NCBI GenBank assembly: GCA_000620185.1
Contig: JHVO01000014.1
Span: 1 to 64,000 of the forward strand
DNA length: 64,000 bases
Reading direction: 5' to 3'
Source: Geodermatophilaceae bacterium URHB0062
Lineage (GTDB): Bacteria > Actinomycetota > Actinomycetes > Mycobacteriales > Geodermatophilaceae
Shown here: positions 45,379-54,118 of the stretch, in pieces
Position numbering within the stretch: position 1 is the stretch's first letter
Layout: every line of letters starts with the position of its first letter
Made by a program: the position numbers and the translations under genes
The notes under the pieces: model-generated
Seen by the model: only the letters and a program-made list of their open reading frames with translations
Told to the model about the DNA's origin: nothing
The model's database searches: none

Positions 45379-46002
45379 ATGTACGCCCGTTCCACCACCG
45401 TGCGCGGTAACCCGCAGTCCGTGGACGACGCGGTCGCCTACATGCGCGACGAGGTCATGCCCGCCATCCAGCAGATGGACGGCTGCATCGGCCTCTCGAT
45501 GATGTGCGACCGAGACTCCGGCCGATGTATCGCTACGACGGCCTGGGAGAGCGAGGAGGCGATGCACAACAGCGAGAGCGGCGTTCACGACATGCGCATG
45601 CGCATGACCCAGATGATGGGCGGTGATTCACCGGAGGTGCAGGAGTGGGAGATCGCCGTCCTGCACCGGATGCACAACGCTCCGGAAGGAGCCTGCGCCC
45701 GCGTCATCTGGGTCCAGGGCGACCCCACGCGCATGGAGGACGCCACCAGCACCATGCGGACGGCGATGCTCTCGAAGCTCGAGGAGCTGCCCGGCTTCTG
45801 CAGCATGAGCATGCTGGTCGACCGGCAGACCGGCCGCGGGGTCACCGCGTCGGTCTACGAGAGCCGGGACCACATGCGCCGGGCCGCCGACCAGGCGAAG
45901 TCCCTCCGCGAGGACTTCACCCGCGAGATGGGCATGCAGATCACGGAAGTAGCGGAGTTCGAACTCGCTCTCGCCCACCTGCGAGTACCGGAGACGGTCT
46001 GA
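45379..46002 (+). CDS. Tandem ABM-like protein D
   Basis: The protein has 207 residues with SVDDAVAYMRDEVMPAIQ, GCIGLSMMCDRDSGRCIATTAW, then MEDATSTMRTAMLSKL and GFCSMSMLVDRQTGRGVTASVY. It is unusually rich in Met (several MRMRMTQMM-like runs), as surface Met clusters sometimes are in oxidant-exposed proteins. It ends LAHLRVPETV. A strong hairpin follows 11 bases downstream. Confidence 0.75.
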   Translation: MYARSTTVRGNPQSVDDAVAYMRDEVMPAIQQMDGCIGLSMMCDRDSGRCIATTAWESEEAMHNSESGVHDMRMRMTQMMGGDSPEVQEWEIAVLHRMHNAPEGACARVIWVQGDPTRMEDATSTMRTAMLSKLEELPGFCSMSMLVDRQTGRGVTASVYESRDHMRRAADQAKSLREDFTREMGMQITEVAEFELALAHLRVPETV

Positions 46003-46012
46003 GCCGTCGGTC

Positions 46013-46045
46013 GGCCGGTGCACGAGGGGCCCGCGTGCACCGGCC
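46013..46045. terminator. Bidirectional hairpin terminator
   Basis: GGCCGGTGCAC and GTGCACCGGCC form a perfect 11-bp stem with an 11-base loop, between the convergent genes ending at 46002 and 46051. Confidence 0.65.
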
Positions 46046-46050
46046 GCGGT

Positions 46051-46632
46051 TCAAGCGGGCGCCCAGGCCGGATCGCGGCCGGTGAGCCCGAGCAGCCGGT
46101 CCATCGCCGGGGCGTCGTCCGGCACGGGGACGACGGGGCCGTAGATCCGGTCGCGCATCTCCGGAACCGCCGCGAACTGCCGCGCGAGCTCCAGGCACGC
46201 CTCCGTCGATGCCGGGTCGGCGCGGTAGGTCTGCCCCGTGGCGACGGCGAGGTCCCACCCGTGCACCAGCACCTCATTGAGGGCGACCACACCCATCGCG
46301 GATGCCGGCATGCGCACGCCGCCGGCCTCGGTCTCGCCGTCCCAGGCGCCGGGCTCCCGCCAGGCGGCCACCAACGCGTCGAGCTGCCCGGGCAGGCGCG
46401 TGCGCCAGTCGTCCGGCAGGGTGTCCGCATCGGCCTTCGGCGCGCCCTGCATCGGGTTCTTCTCCGCGGCCATGCGCATGCCCAAGGTCAGCCCGACGAA
46501 GTGGTCGAGCATGGCCGCCACCGAGGTGCCGGTGCACGGCGTCGGATCGGTCAGCTGGTCGTCCCGCACGCCGGTCACCACCCGCGCGACCTCGGCGGCG
46601 GCAGGAGCGAGATCAGGCGTCGTCGTCTGCAT
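46051..46632 (-). CDS. TIGR03086 metal-binding protein (maleylpyruvate isomerase/DinB-like)
   Basis: The protein has 193 residues. TPCTGTSVAAMLDHFVGL (about 31-48) and NEVLVHGWDLAVATGQ (about 119-134) carry the His residues that bind metal in the mycothiol-dependent DinB-like fold. Family members may use mycothiol, the actinobacterial thiol. The substrate is unknown. It is followed by the ester-cyclase gene on the same strand. Confidence 0.85.
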   Translation of the reverse strand: MQTTTPDLAPAAAEVARVVTGVRDDQLTDPTPCTGTSVAAMLDHFVGLTLGMRMAAEKNPMQGAPKADADTLPDDWRTRLPGQLDALVAAWREPGAWDGETEAGGVRMPASAMGVVALNEVLVHGWDLAVATGQTYRADPASTEACLELARQFAAVPEMRDRIYGPVVPVPDDAPAMDRLLGLTGRDPAWAPA

Positions 46633-46662
46633 GTCCCATTCGACCGCCGGAACCGCCGGAAG

Positions 46663-47109
46663 TCATCGGCGCTCCTCGCGCGGAGGTGGCGGCCAGGCCC
46701 CGAGTTGCTGCAGGAGGCCGACGTCGTCCCGGCAGGCCCAGTGCTCGGCCAGCCGCCCGTCCTCGACCCGCCACAGGTGCATGAACTCCCAGGCGACCTC
46801 GGCCCCGGCGACCGGCACGCCCGCAAGCAGCGGCATGGTCGAGCCGACGTGCCGCGCCCGCATGGTCATGTGCACGATCGCGTACTGCCCGTCGGCCAGG
46901 ACGTGGTGCGCGTCGATCGTCACGTCGGCCAGGTCGCGGCGCAGGTGCTCGTAGGTCGTCCGCAGCCCGTCGCGCCCCTGCGGCCCGGCGGCATGGTTGA
47001 CGAAGTCGGCGGCGACGAGGTCGTCCCAGACCGTCTCGTCCCCCGCCTCCGAGCGCTCCCCGAACTCCTGCATCACCTCACGGGTCCGTTCCGTCGTCTC
47101 GTCGCGCAT
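46663..47109 (-). CDS. SnoaL-like ester cyclase family protein
   Basis: The protein has 148 residues of the NTF2/SnoaL fold: VWDDLVAADFVNHAAGPQGRDGL, VTIDAHHVLADGQYAIVHMTMRARH, and WEFMHLWRVEDGRLAEHWACRDDVGLLQQLG. The last block is the usual ester-cyclase signature. Whether it cyclises anything is unknown. It lies 30 bases upstream of the TIGR03086 gene and is likely cotranscribed with it. Confidence 0.85.
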   Translation of the reverse strand: MRDETTERTREVMQEFGERSEAGDETVWDDLVAADFVNHAAGPQGRDGLRTTYEHLRRDLADVTIDAHHVLADGQYAIVHMTMRARHVGSTMPLLAGVPVAGAEVAWEFMHLWRVEDGRLAEHWACRDDVGLLQQLGAWPPPPREERR

Positions 47110-47184
47110 CCGGTCGGTCCCTTCAGACGGAGAACGGTTCGAGCGCAGTCACTACGCACGAATCGCCCCGGGGACAATGCCGGC

Positions 47185-47604
47185 GTGAGCGATCCCTTCG
47201 GTCTCCAGCGGTTCGTCGACGCGCAGTCCCAGACCTACGACCAGGCGCTCGCCGAACTGCGCGCCGGGCAGAAGTGCACCCACTGGATGTGGTTCGTCTT
47301 CCCGCAGGTCGCCGGGCTGGGCCACAGCGGCATGGCGCAGCGCTTCGCGATCTCCGGGCTCGACGAGGCCCGCGCGTACCTCGCGCACCCGCTGCTCGGC
47401 CGCCGGCTCGTCGAGTCCGCCCGCGCGCTCACCGCCCTGGACGTCGACGACCCGGCCGCGGTGCTCGGCTCGGTCGACGCGATGAAACTCCAGTCGTCGA
47501 TGACCCTCTTCGCCCTCGCCGCCCCCGACGAGCCGGTGTTCCGCGAGGTGCTCGACCACTACTTCGGCGGCGAACTCGACCAGGGGACGACCAGCCGCCT
47601 GTGA
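47185..47604 (+). CDS. DUF1810 family protein
   Basis: The protein has 139 residues from the GTG at 47185. LQRFVDAQSQTYDQALAEL, HWMWFVFPQVAGLGHS, then FAISGLDEARAYLAHPLL is the calpastatin-like DUF1810 pattern. It is a small cytoplasmic protein of unknown function. Confidence 0.88.
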   Translation: MSDPFGLQRFVDAQSQTYDQALAELRAGQKCTHWMWFVFPQVAGLGHSGMAQRFAISGLDEARAYLAHPLLGRRLVESARALTALDVDDPAAVLGSVDAMKLQSSMTLFALAAPDEPVFREVLDHYFGGELDQGTTSRL

Positions 47605-47617
47605 GCCGACGGCTCGA

Positions 47618-47872
47618 TCAGTCCCGCGCGCGGAACAGTGGGTAGGCCTGCGGCCGCCCCTTGCTGTCCGTGCTGACCGACCAATGGGTCAGCTGCCAGC
47701 CCTCGCGCTCGACGGCCTCGATCATCTCCGCCCAGCCACTGACGGATCCGGACAGCGAACTCTGAGTCATCGGGGTGTTGAGCATCGGAGCGAAGACGGA
47801 CCGTCCCTCCTCCCAGGCGCGCTTGGCCTCGGTGCCCAACATGTCGCTCTTGGCGTTCTTGATGAATCCCAT
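47618..47872 (-). CDS. Small conserved hypothetical protein
   Basis: The protein has 84 residues: GFIKNAKSDMLGTEAKRAWEEG followed by a Trp-containing strand region (AEMIEAVEREGWQLTHWSV) and YPLFRARD. I recall no named family, though the pattern of a short helix then a beta sheet resembles small actinobacterial proteins often annotated hypothetical. It is convergent with the DUF1810 gene. Confidence 0.65.
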   Translation of the reverse strand: MGFIKNAKSDMLGTEAKRAWEEGRSVFAPMLNTPMTQSSLSGSVSGWAEMIEAVEREGWQLTHWSVSTDSKGRPQAYPLFRARD

Positions 47873-48116
47873 CGCGGTGTCCCCGTTCTGCTGTTCGACT
47901 GCTTGCTCAGCGGATCGGGGCAGAAAGTGTCATCCGGGGCGAGCTACCGAGTTTCGACCCGCCGCAGTGGGCTGTATGCCGGGACTGACGGGACACGGGT
48001 GACTGGACGAGCTGACGTCGAGCCGCGTCTGACGGTCGAGGCCGCCTCCCGCGATGAGTTCCGGCCGGGTCGTGAGTCTGTTCGGTTGACCGGCTCGAGA
48101 TCCCGCGGAGGACACC

Positions 48117-48932
48117 ATGAGGACCACCCCGGACCGCCCGACCACCGCGCTGCCCGGCCGCCCGCCCGTCGTCGACCGCGCCACCTGGCAGGCCGCCCGC
48201 GACGAGCTCCTGGCCCGCGAGAAGGCGCACACCCGCGAGGGCGACGCGATCGCCGCGGCCCGCCGCCGGCTACCGATGGTCGAGGTCGACGGAACGGCCG
48301 AGGTGGTCGGAGCCGACGGCCCGGTCCCCTTCCTGGACCTGTTCCAGGGCCGCGACGAGCTCCTCGTGTACCACTCCATGTGGTACGACGGCGCGCCGTC
48401 CCAGGGCCAGTGCGAGGGATGCACTTTCAACCTCTGGCACATGCGCGACGCCGTCTACCTCAACGCCCGCGGCGTCTCCTTCGCCGTCCTGACCTCGGGC
48501 GCGTGGGACGAGGTGGCCCCCTACGTGGAGTTCATGGGCTACACCCAGCCCTGGTACTCGGTGCGCGGCGTGGAGGCGCAGATGGCGACCGAGGAGGGGC
48601 ACGTCATCTGCTACCTGCGCGACGGCGACCGCGCCTTCCTCACCTACTCGACGACCGGCCGCGGCAACGAGCCGGCCGACGGGTCCCTCGGCCTGCTCGA
48701 CATGACGCCCTACGGCCGTCGCGAGGCGTGGGAGGACACCCCCGACGGCTGGCCCGAGGCACCCCAGGTCGGGGCGCCGGTGGGCGGGCACGGCGCGCCG
48801 ATCTGCTGGTACTGGCGCTCGGACGCCGACGGGCACGGCGCCTGGGGTCCGACCAGCCGCCCCACGCCGCAGTGGACCCGCCCCGGCGCGACCCCCGTGG
48901 AGACGCTGGGCCGGCGACCTCACGAGCACTGA
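48117..48932 (+). CDS. DUF899 family (thioredoxin-like) protein
   Basis: The protein has 271 residues. LLAREKAHTREGDAIAAARRRLPMVEVD, LLVYHSMWYDGAP, CEGCTFNLWHMRDAVYLNARG, YLRDGDRAFLTYSTTGRG and ICWYWRSD match DUF899, a thioredoxin-fold family. CEGC provides two Cys of a possible redox site. It is a single gene; the 244 bases upstream hold no other gene. Confidence 0.88.
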   Translation: MRTTPDRPTTALPGRPPVVDRATWQAARDELLAREKAHTREGDAIAAARRRLPMVEVDGTAEVVGADGPVPFLDLFQGRDELLVYHSMWYDGAPSQGQCEGCTFNLWHMRDAVYLNARGVSFAVLTSGAWDEVAPYVEFMGYTQPWYSVRGVEAQMATEEGHVICYLRDGDRAFLTYSTTGRGNEPADGSLGLLDMTPYGRREAWEDTPDGWPEAPQVGAPVGGHGAPICWYWRSDADGHGAWGPTSRPTPQWTRPGATPVETLGRRPHEH

Positions 48933-49032
48933 CGGTGTCCCGAGTGATCGGGACATCTGTATCTGCCGGGCGGGACGCGCCTCTTCCTAGCGTGATCCCT
49001 ATCCGTTCCGGCCGATCCGAGAAGGTGCAGCG

Positions 49033-49794
49033 ATGATCTCCGCCGTCTTCCCGCGGGCAACGACGCCGCGCATCCCAGTGCCCCGGACACCGGCGGACGA
49101 CGCCGCCCCGCAGACCCCTGTCCGCAACAGCGACGCAGTCGCCTACCAGCGGGTGCTGCACCAGGCCGTGCGCCGCGAGTTCCGCATGCTCGCCGAGCTG
49201 ACAGGCTGGGCGTTGGCGGACGACGCCCAGCGCACGGCCGAGCTGACCCAGCACGCCGATCTTGTGGCCCGGCTGCTGCTGCAGCACCACGCGATCGAGC
49301 GCGAGTACCTCTGGCCGACGCTCTTCCGCAACGTCCCCGGCCTCCAGCACGAATGTGTCCGTCAGGTGATCGCCGACTGGACCAGCCACGCCGCCCTGCT
49401 GGACCACGACCTCCGCGACCTCTCCACCGTCGCCCGCCAGTGGGTAGTCGCGCGCACCCTTCCTGCCCGAGACGCGTTCGCCCGTGCCTGCTCCCGGGTA
49501 GCCGACGCCGTCGAGGCGCACACCGCCGAAGAGGAGGCGCACCTGCTTCCGCTGCTCGCCTACTACCTGCCCGAGGACCAGTGGCTGGGGGTCCGTCGCG
49601 CCGCCCGCACCGCTCTCTCCGGCCGCGAGCAGATGCTCGTGCTGGGCCTCGTCCTCGAGGACGCCTGCGCCATCGATCGCGCCCGCCTGCTGGCCGGCCT
49701 GCCGCGGTCGGCCCGCACCGCCTGGCGGGTCGCCGGACGCCGCACCTTCCACGCCACCGTCGTCCGGCTGCGCGGAGCCCCGCCCGCGGCGTGA
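49033..49794 (+). CDS. Hemerythrin-domain protein
   Basis: The protein has 253 residues. After a Pro-rich N terminus, four helices carry His and Glu suited to a di-iron site: RVLHQAVRREF (about 39), LLQHHAIEREYLWP (about 83-95), HAALLDHDLRDL (about 120) and VEAHTAEEEAHLLPLL (about 158-172). It would bind oxygen, nitric oxide or iron. It ends 4 bases before the convergent DUF4407 gene. Confidence 0.85.
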   Translation: MISAVFPRATTPRIPVPRTPADDAAPQTPVRNSDAVAYQRVLHQAVRREFRMLAELTGWALADDAQRTAELTQHADLVARLLLQHHAIEREYLWPTLFRNVPGLQHECVRQVIADWTSHAALLDHDLRDLSTVARQWVVARTLPARDAFARACSRVADAVEAHTAEEEAHLLPLLAYYLPEDQWLGVRRAARTALSGREQMLVLGLVLEDACAIDRARLLAGLPRSARTAWRVAGRRTFHATVVRLRGAPPAA

Positions 49795-49797
49795 GCG

Positions 49798-51183
49798 TCA
49801 GACGCGCTCGGGCACCCGGTTCGACGGCCGTCGGGTCACCGAGCGCACGGTGCGGACGGCGGCCTCGCGGGCCAGGCCCACGATCGGGCCGGTGTCCCAG
49901 ATCCGCCGTCCCGGCGTCTCGGGGGCGGGTTCCGGCGTCGCCTCGGCCTCCGGCTGGGGGACGACGGCGCGGCGGCGCCGGGCCAGCAGCGCCTGCTTCT
50001 GGCGCTCGATGCGGTCGCGCTCCGCCATGATCAGGAGCTCGTTCTGCGCCTCCTCGACCTCGCGGCGCGTGTCCTGCTGCATCTTCTCGATGTCGAGGTC
50101 GCCGCTGTCGCGGATCTCGGACAGCTCCTCGTAGACGCTCTTCGGGCCGAAGTTGAGCAGCACCTTCATGAGCACCGGCAGCAGCTCGATGCACATGAAC
50201 AGCAGCGACAGCATGGTGTGCGCCATGCCGAGGGTGGCGCTCTCGTCGCTGAGCCGGCTGAGGGCCTCGAGGCGGATGAGGATGCCGCCGTTGTTCTCGT
50301 TCGTGGCGTCGAACGCGGCCTGCAGGCGGTCCTGCTCGGCGGAGAGCTTCGCGACCGTCGCCTGGTCGGTCTCGAGGTCGCCCTGCGCCTGCGCGAGGCT
50401 GCGGGCCTCGGCCGACTTCGCGGCCGCCGCCGCCGCGTCGAGCCGGGCCTTCGCCGCGGCCACCACGCCGGTCTGCGCCTCGGCCGACGACCTCGCGCTC
50501 TGGTAGACGGCGCCGTCGCCGGCGTCCCCGGTGCCGCAGGTGCCGTCCATCTCGCACTGGGCCCGGGCGTTGAGCTTCTGCTGGGTTGCAACCGCTTGCT
50601 CGTAGGCCGCCTGCTCGGCGGCGAGGGTCGCCTGCACGGTCGCCAGCGCGGGGTCGTCATGACCGCCGCTGGCGACGATGGCCTGCTCGGTCGTCACCTT
50701 CTCGCGCAGGTCCGGCAGCCCCGCGAAGCGGGCGTCGGCCTCGAGGCCCTGCTGGTAGGCGTCGGCGGCCTCGGCCTGCAGGGTCACGATCTCGGTGTCG
50801 ATCTCGCGGTGGAACACCTGCAGGGTCAGCGGGGTCGCGATGACGATGCCGAGCACCAGCCCCAGCCCGACCCGGGGGACGGCGAGCAGCACGTTCCGCT
50901 TCACGGAGGCGTCGTGCGCCATGCCGACCAGCAGCATCCGGTCGAGGTTGACGATCACGGTGCCCCAGCCGAGGCCGACGAGCAGCGCGACGATCCAGGG
51001 AGCGCCGAGCGCCATGTGGACGGCGAAGGCGGCCGAGACGAGCGCCAGCCCGCCGGTCGAGAGGAGGACGCCGCCGAGCGCCACGAACCGGGCGCGGGCG
51101 CCGGGCGCGACTTCGAGGAGGTCGGTGCGGGCGCCGGCCAGGACGGCCAGTGCGTTGCCCATCCGACGAAGTAGAGCCGTCAT
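49798..51183 (-). CDS. DUF4407 membrane protein
   Basis: The protein has 461 residues from the ATG at 51183; the frame is open to 51408 but the better site is here. Transmembrane segments: about 30-55 (VALGGVLLSTGGLALVSAAF), 60-77 (IVALLVGLGWGTVIVNL), 95-118 (VGLGLVLGIVIATPLTL) and about 320-345 (MLSLLFMCIELLPVLMKVLL). Between the third and fourth is a long Ala/Gln/Glu-rich coiled coil (about 120-310), and the C terminus is a charged cytoplasmic tail. This layout is that of DUF4407; function unknown. Confidence 0.88.
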   Translation of the reverse strand: MTALLRRMGNALAVLAGARTDLLEVAPGARARFVALGGVLLSTGGLALVSAAFAVHMALGAPWIVALLVGLGWGTVIVNLDRMLLVGMAHDASVKRNVLLAVPRVGLGLVLGIVIATPLTLQVFHREIDTEIVTLQAEAADAYQQGLEADARFAGLPDLREKVTTEQAIVASGGHDDPALATVQATLAAEQAAYEQAVATQQKLNARAQCEMDGTCGTGDAGDGAVYQSARSSAEAQTGVVAAAKARLDAAAAAAKSAEARSLAQAQGDLETDQATVAKLSAEQDRLQAAFDATNENNGGILIRLEALSRLSDESATLGMAHTMLSLLFMCIELLPVLMKVLLNFGPKSVYEELSEIRDSGDLDIEKMQQDTRREVEEAQNELLIMAERDRIERQKQALLARRRRAVVPQPEAEATPEPAPETPGRRIWDTGPIVGLAREAAVRTVRSVTRRPSNRVPERV

Positions 51184-51331
51184 ACCTGCACTTCCCCCCG
51201 GCGGCGGTGGTTGCTGGGCCGTCGCTTCCCTTCCTTCATCGGCGTGGGAACCGGTCGGCGTGACGTCGGCCTGGCCGTGACACTCACCGCAACGGCGAGC
51301 AGGACCGGGCGGTCTCGCGCAGGCTGAGGGG

Positions 51332-52384
51332 GTGACCGAGGACAACAGCGGTTCCGGATACGTGGCGGACGCCGATTCCACCGGCGGCGACTTCAAGCGG
51401 GACTCCAACTACATCCCCGACCGGATCACGGCCGACGGCCGGGACGGCTGGCCGGTCGAGCCGGGGCGGTACCGGCTGGTCGCGGCTCGCGCCTGCCCGT
51501 GGGCGAACCGGTCGATCATCGTGCGGCGGCTGCTGGGGCTGGAGCCGGTGCTGTCGATGGGTCTGTGCGGGCCGACCCACGACGAGCGCAGCTGGACCTT
51601 CGACCTCGACCCCGGCGGCCGCGACCCGGTGCTGGGATACGAGCGGCTGCAGGAGGCGTTCCTCGCCCGCTTCCCCGACTACTCGCGCGGGATCACCGTG
51701 CCGGCGATCGTCGACGTGCCGTCGAAGCAGGTCGTGACGAACGACTACGCGCAGATGACCCTCGATCTCTCGACCGAGTGGACTGACTTCCACCGGCCCG
51801 GGGCTCCGGACCTGTACCCCGAGAAGCTGCGCGACGAGATATCCGAGGTGATGGAGCGCGTCTACACCGAGGTCAACAACGGGGTGTACCGCTGCGGGTT
51901 CGCCGGGTCGCAGCGCGCCTATGACAAGGCCTTCGAGCGGCTGTTCACGGCGCTGGACTGGCTGGAAGAGCGGCTGACGTCGTCGCGCTACCTGATGGGC
52001 GAGTCGATCACGGAGGCCGACGTCCGGCTGTTCACCACGCTGGCCCGCTTCGACCCCGTCTACCACGGCCACTTCAAGACGAACCGGCAGAAGCTGACCG
52101 AGTTCCCGGCGTTGTGGGCGTACGCGCGCGACCTGTTCCAGACGCCCGGGTTCGGCGACACCATCGACTTCCCGCAGATCAAGGAGCACTACTACGTCGT
52201 CCACAAGGACATCAACCCGACGCAGATCATCCCTCTCGGTCCGGACACGTCCGGCTGGCTGACGCCGCACGGGCGTGAGGACCTGGGTGGGTCGCCGTTC
52301 GGCGACGGGACGCCGCCGGGTCCGGTGGCTGCAGGAGAAGAGGTGCCAGCCGACCACGGGGCCGGGGGCATCGGCCACCGGTAG
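51332..52384 (+). CDS. Glutathionyl-hydroquinone-reductase-like GST (ECM4/YqjG family)
   Basis: The protein has 350 residues from the GTG at 51332. FKRDSNYIPDRIT, RYRLVAARACPWANRSIIVRRL with the catalytic Cys (ACPWA, about 52), VPAIVDVPSKQVVTNDY and the C-terminal helical domain (LDWLEERLTSSRYLMGESITEADVRLFTTL) match the Xi-class enzymes. Actinobacteria lack glutathione, so mycothiol may be the cofactor. After the conserved INPTQIIPLGP the last 45 residues are a divergent Gly/Pro tail. It diverges from DUF4407. Confidence 0.9.
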   Translation: MTEDNSGSGYVADADSTGGDFKRDSNYIPDRITADGRDGWPVEPGRYRLVAARACPWANRSIIVRRLLGLEPVLSMGLCGPTHDERSWTFDLDPGGRDPVLGYERLQEAFLARFPDYSRGITVPAIVDVPSKQVVTNDYAQMTLDLSTEWTDFHRPGAPDLYPEKLRDEISEVMERVYTEVNNGVYRCGFAGSQRAYDKAFERLFTALDWLEERLTSSRYLMGESITEADVRLFTTLARFDPVYHGHFKTNRQKLTEFPALWAYARDLFQTPGFGDTIDFPQIKEHYYVVHKDINPTQIIPLGPDTSGWLTPHGREDLGGSPFGDGTPPGPVAAGEEVPADHGAGGIGHR

Positions 52385-52489
52385 CACGTTTCTCCGCTGC
52401 GGGCGGCCCGGCGGGACGGTCGCTGTGGACGCCTGATTCGCCCTGTGGACGGCGGCTCTCGGGGCCTTTCCGGCTGTCACGGTGTGCCG

Positions 52490-52903
52490 GTGACGACACC
52501 CGAACTCGCCCGCGTCCCCGTCCGTTCTGCGCTCGCACTGACCCGCCGCTGGGTCGCTCTGCTGGCTCCGCCGATCTTCAGCGCGCGCAGCCTTTGGCTC
52601 ACCTGGCTCGACGACTCGGGCCTCATGCTGCCGCTGGTCATCCCGATCGACGACGTTCCCGAGACGCCGGACAGCTACGTGCTGCGCGGTGTGCTTCAGA
52701 TGCACGAGGCGGTCACTGCACAGCGCGGGGTCGCGCACCTGGCGCTCGCCCTGTGCCGCCCGGGTGACCCCGTCGTGACCGAGGACGACGACGAATGGCT
52801 CGAGGCCCTGCGCGAGGACCTCGACGAGCAGATCGACGAGACGTGGAGCCTGCACCTGGCCGCGGGCGGCGCGGTCGTCCCCGTGGTGGATTACCCGGCA
52901 TGA
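52490..52903 (+). CDS. Small hypothetical protein
   Basis: The protein has 137 residues from the GTG at 52490. It has a regular pattern (TWLDDSGLMLPLVIPIDDVP; GVAHLALALCRPGD; WLEALREDLDEQI) that looks like a compact alpha/beta domain, with DDDEWLEAL suggesting an acidic surface. I do not recognise the family. The stop overlaps the next start by 4 bases (ATGA), so it is the first gene of a five-gene rightward run of membrane and secreted proteins. Confidence 0.65.
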   Translation: MTTPELARVPVRSALALTRRWVALLAPPIFSARSLWLTWLDDSGLMLPLVIPIDDVPETPDSYVLRGVLQMHEAVTAQRGVAHLALALCRPGDPVVTEDDDEWLEALREDLDEQIDETWSLHLAAGGAVVPVVDYPA

Positions 52904-53409
52904 CGTCGATCTCGCGATCCTTCGCGGAGCCAGCCGGAACGGGACTGCCGGTGACGCCGGGGCATCCGACCCGGCGCCCACGCCCGTTCCCGAAGGCCGC
53001 CTTCGTCACCGCCGTGTTCGTCGCCGCCGGCTTGTGGCTGGGGGCGACGTACCTCCCGGGGCCGCCGACACCGATACGTGCGGCGATGGCGTACACCGAG
53101 GCCGGCTTCGCAAGGGATTGGACGGCGACGTGGACCCTCATGTGCCGGTCGCTGCGAGCGGTCACCGATCGCGACAAATTCGTCGACACGCTCGAGCATT
53201 GGGCCGAGCACACCTCCGAACCCACTGACGTCGACATCGAGACCGGCGACATGCAACTGGTTCATGTCGGTTCTCGCTCGTACTTCGTCGTGACCGTGAA
53301 GGCGACCACCGACGAGCCGAGGTGGAAGGGCTGGCACTTCGAGGAGGAGGTACCTCTCGTCCAGGAGGACGGCGAATTCCGGATGTGCGTGCCGGGGGAC
53401 GGATCGTGA
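52900..53409 (+). CDS. Single-pass membrane protein with NTF2-like outer domain, copy 1
   Basis: The protein has 169 residues from the ATG at 52900, coupled to the upstream stop. One transmembrane segment (about 34-51, FVTAVFVAAGLWLGATYL) follows a basic cytoplasmic leader. The outer part (AMAYTEAGFARDWTATWTLMCRSLRAVTDRDKFVDTL, DVDIETGDM, YFVVTVKATTDE, LVQEDGEFRMCV) looks NTF2/DUF4878-like with two Cys that may pair. The gene at 55084 has the same plan. Function unknown. Confidence 0.7.
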   Translation: MTSISRSFAEPAGTGLPVTPGHPTRRPRPFPKAAFVTAVFVAAGLWLGATYLPGPPTPIRAAMAYTEAGFARDWTATWTLMCRSLRAVTDRDKFVDTLEHWAEHTSEPTDVDIETGDMQLVHVGSRSYFVVTVKATTDEPRWKGWHFEEEVPLVQEDGEFRMCVPGDGS

Positions 53410-53530
53410 CGGCCCTGACCGCTCTCGCACCGGCGGTCGGGGGTCAGCCCGTTCACCCGTTCCGGCGGTCGGGTGCGCGCTGTCCACAGTTACGGAACGG
53501 ACGACGCCCGGACCTGCGTACTCTCCCGAC

Positions 53531-54118
53531 GTGCGTGATCTTCCCCGTCCCTGGTCGGTGCGTGCTTCGGTCATCGCTCTGCTGGTCGCGGCTCCCTTTC
53601 TGGGCGGCTGTACGGAGACGCATCAGGCGAGCACGGCGCTGCCGTCGACCAGTGCCGCTGTGACCACGGAGTCGCTCCCAACCGTCGGCCCAGCCGACTT
53701 CCCGGTGCCCGACGAGGCCCGCACCAAGGACGCCGCCGGCGCCGAGGCATTCCTCCGCTACTACATCGAGCTTTCAAACCGCCAGCAGGAGCGCTTAGAC
53801 GGTCAGCCGCTGCGCGATCTCGGGCCTCATTGTCAGGAATGCCTCCGGATTGCTCAGAACTTCGACGAGGTCGCCGCGGCCAGCCAGAAGTACGAAGGGG
53901 GGAAGATCACGATCAATGGTCTTGCGACCCCGTTGCTGCAGGACGACAAGGCAGTTATTAGCTTCGGCGCCCGCCAAGAGGCCGTCCGTCTCGTCGACCA
54001 GGCAGGTGACCCGGTGGACGACGGTCTGCCACTGCTCCCCCACCAGAGCTCCGGGATAACGTTGGTTTGGTCCCCGGAAGCCAATTGCTGGCTCGTCCAA
54101 GGACTCAACATCGGATGA
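53531..54118 (+). CDS. Lipoprotein, DUF6318-like
   Basis: The protein has 195 residues with a signal peptide and lipobox FLGGC (about 27). The mature part (GAEAFLRYYIELSNRQQERLDGQPLRDLGPHCQECLRIAQNFDEVAAASQKYEGG) resembles actinobacterial DUF6318 lipoproteins, with a conserved CQEC pair. It overlaps the next start by 4 bases. Probably anchored on the outer face of the membrane; function unknown. Confidence 0.75.
   Translation: MRDLPRPWSVRASVIALLVAAPFLGGCTETHQASTALPSTSAAVTTESLPTVGPADFPVPDEARTKDAAGAEAFLRYYIELSNRQQERLDGQPLRDLGPHCQECLRIAQNFDEVAAASQKYEGGKITINGLATPLLQDDKAVISFGARQEAVRLVDQAGDPVDDGLPLLPHQSSGITLVWSPEANCWLVQGLNIG

Noticed and set aside
49798-51408. 75-codon extension of the DUF4407 protein
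   Set aside because: The family starts shortly before the first membrane helix; the ATG at 51183 has a purine-rich site and the extension overlaps the divergent gene at 51332.
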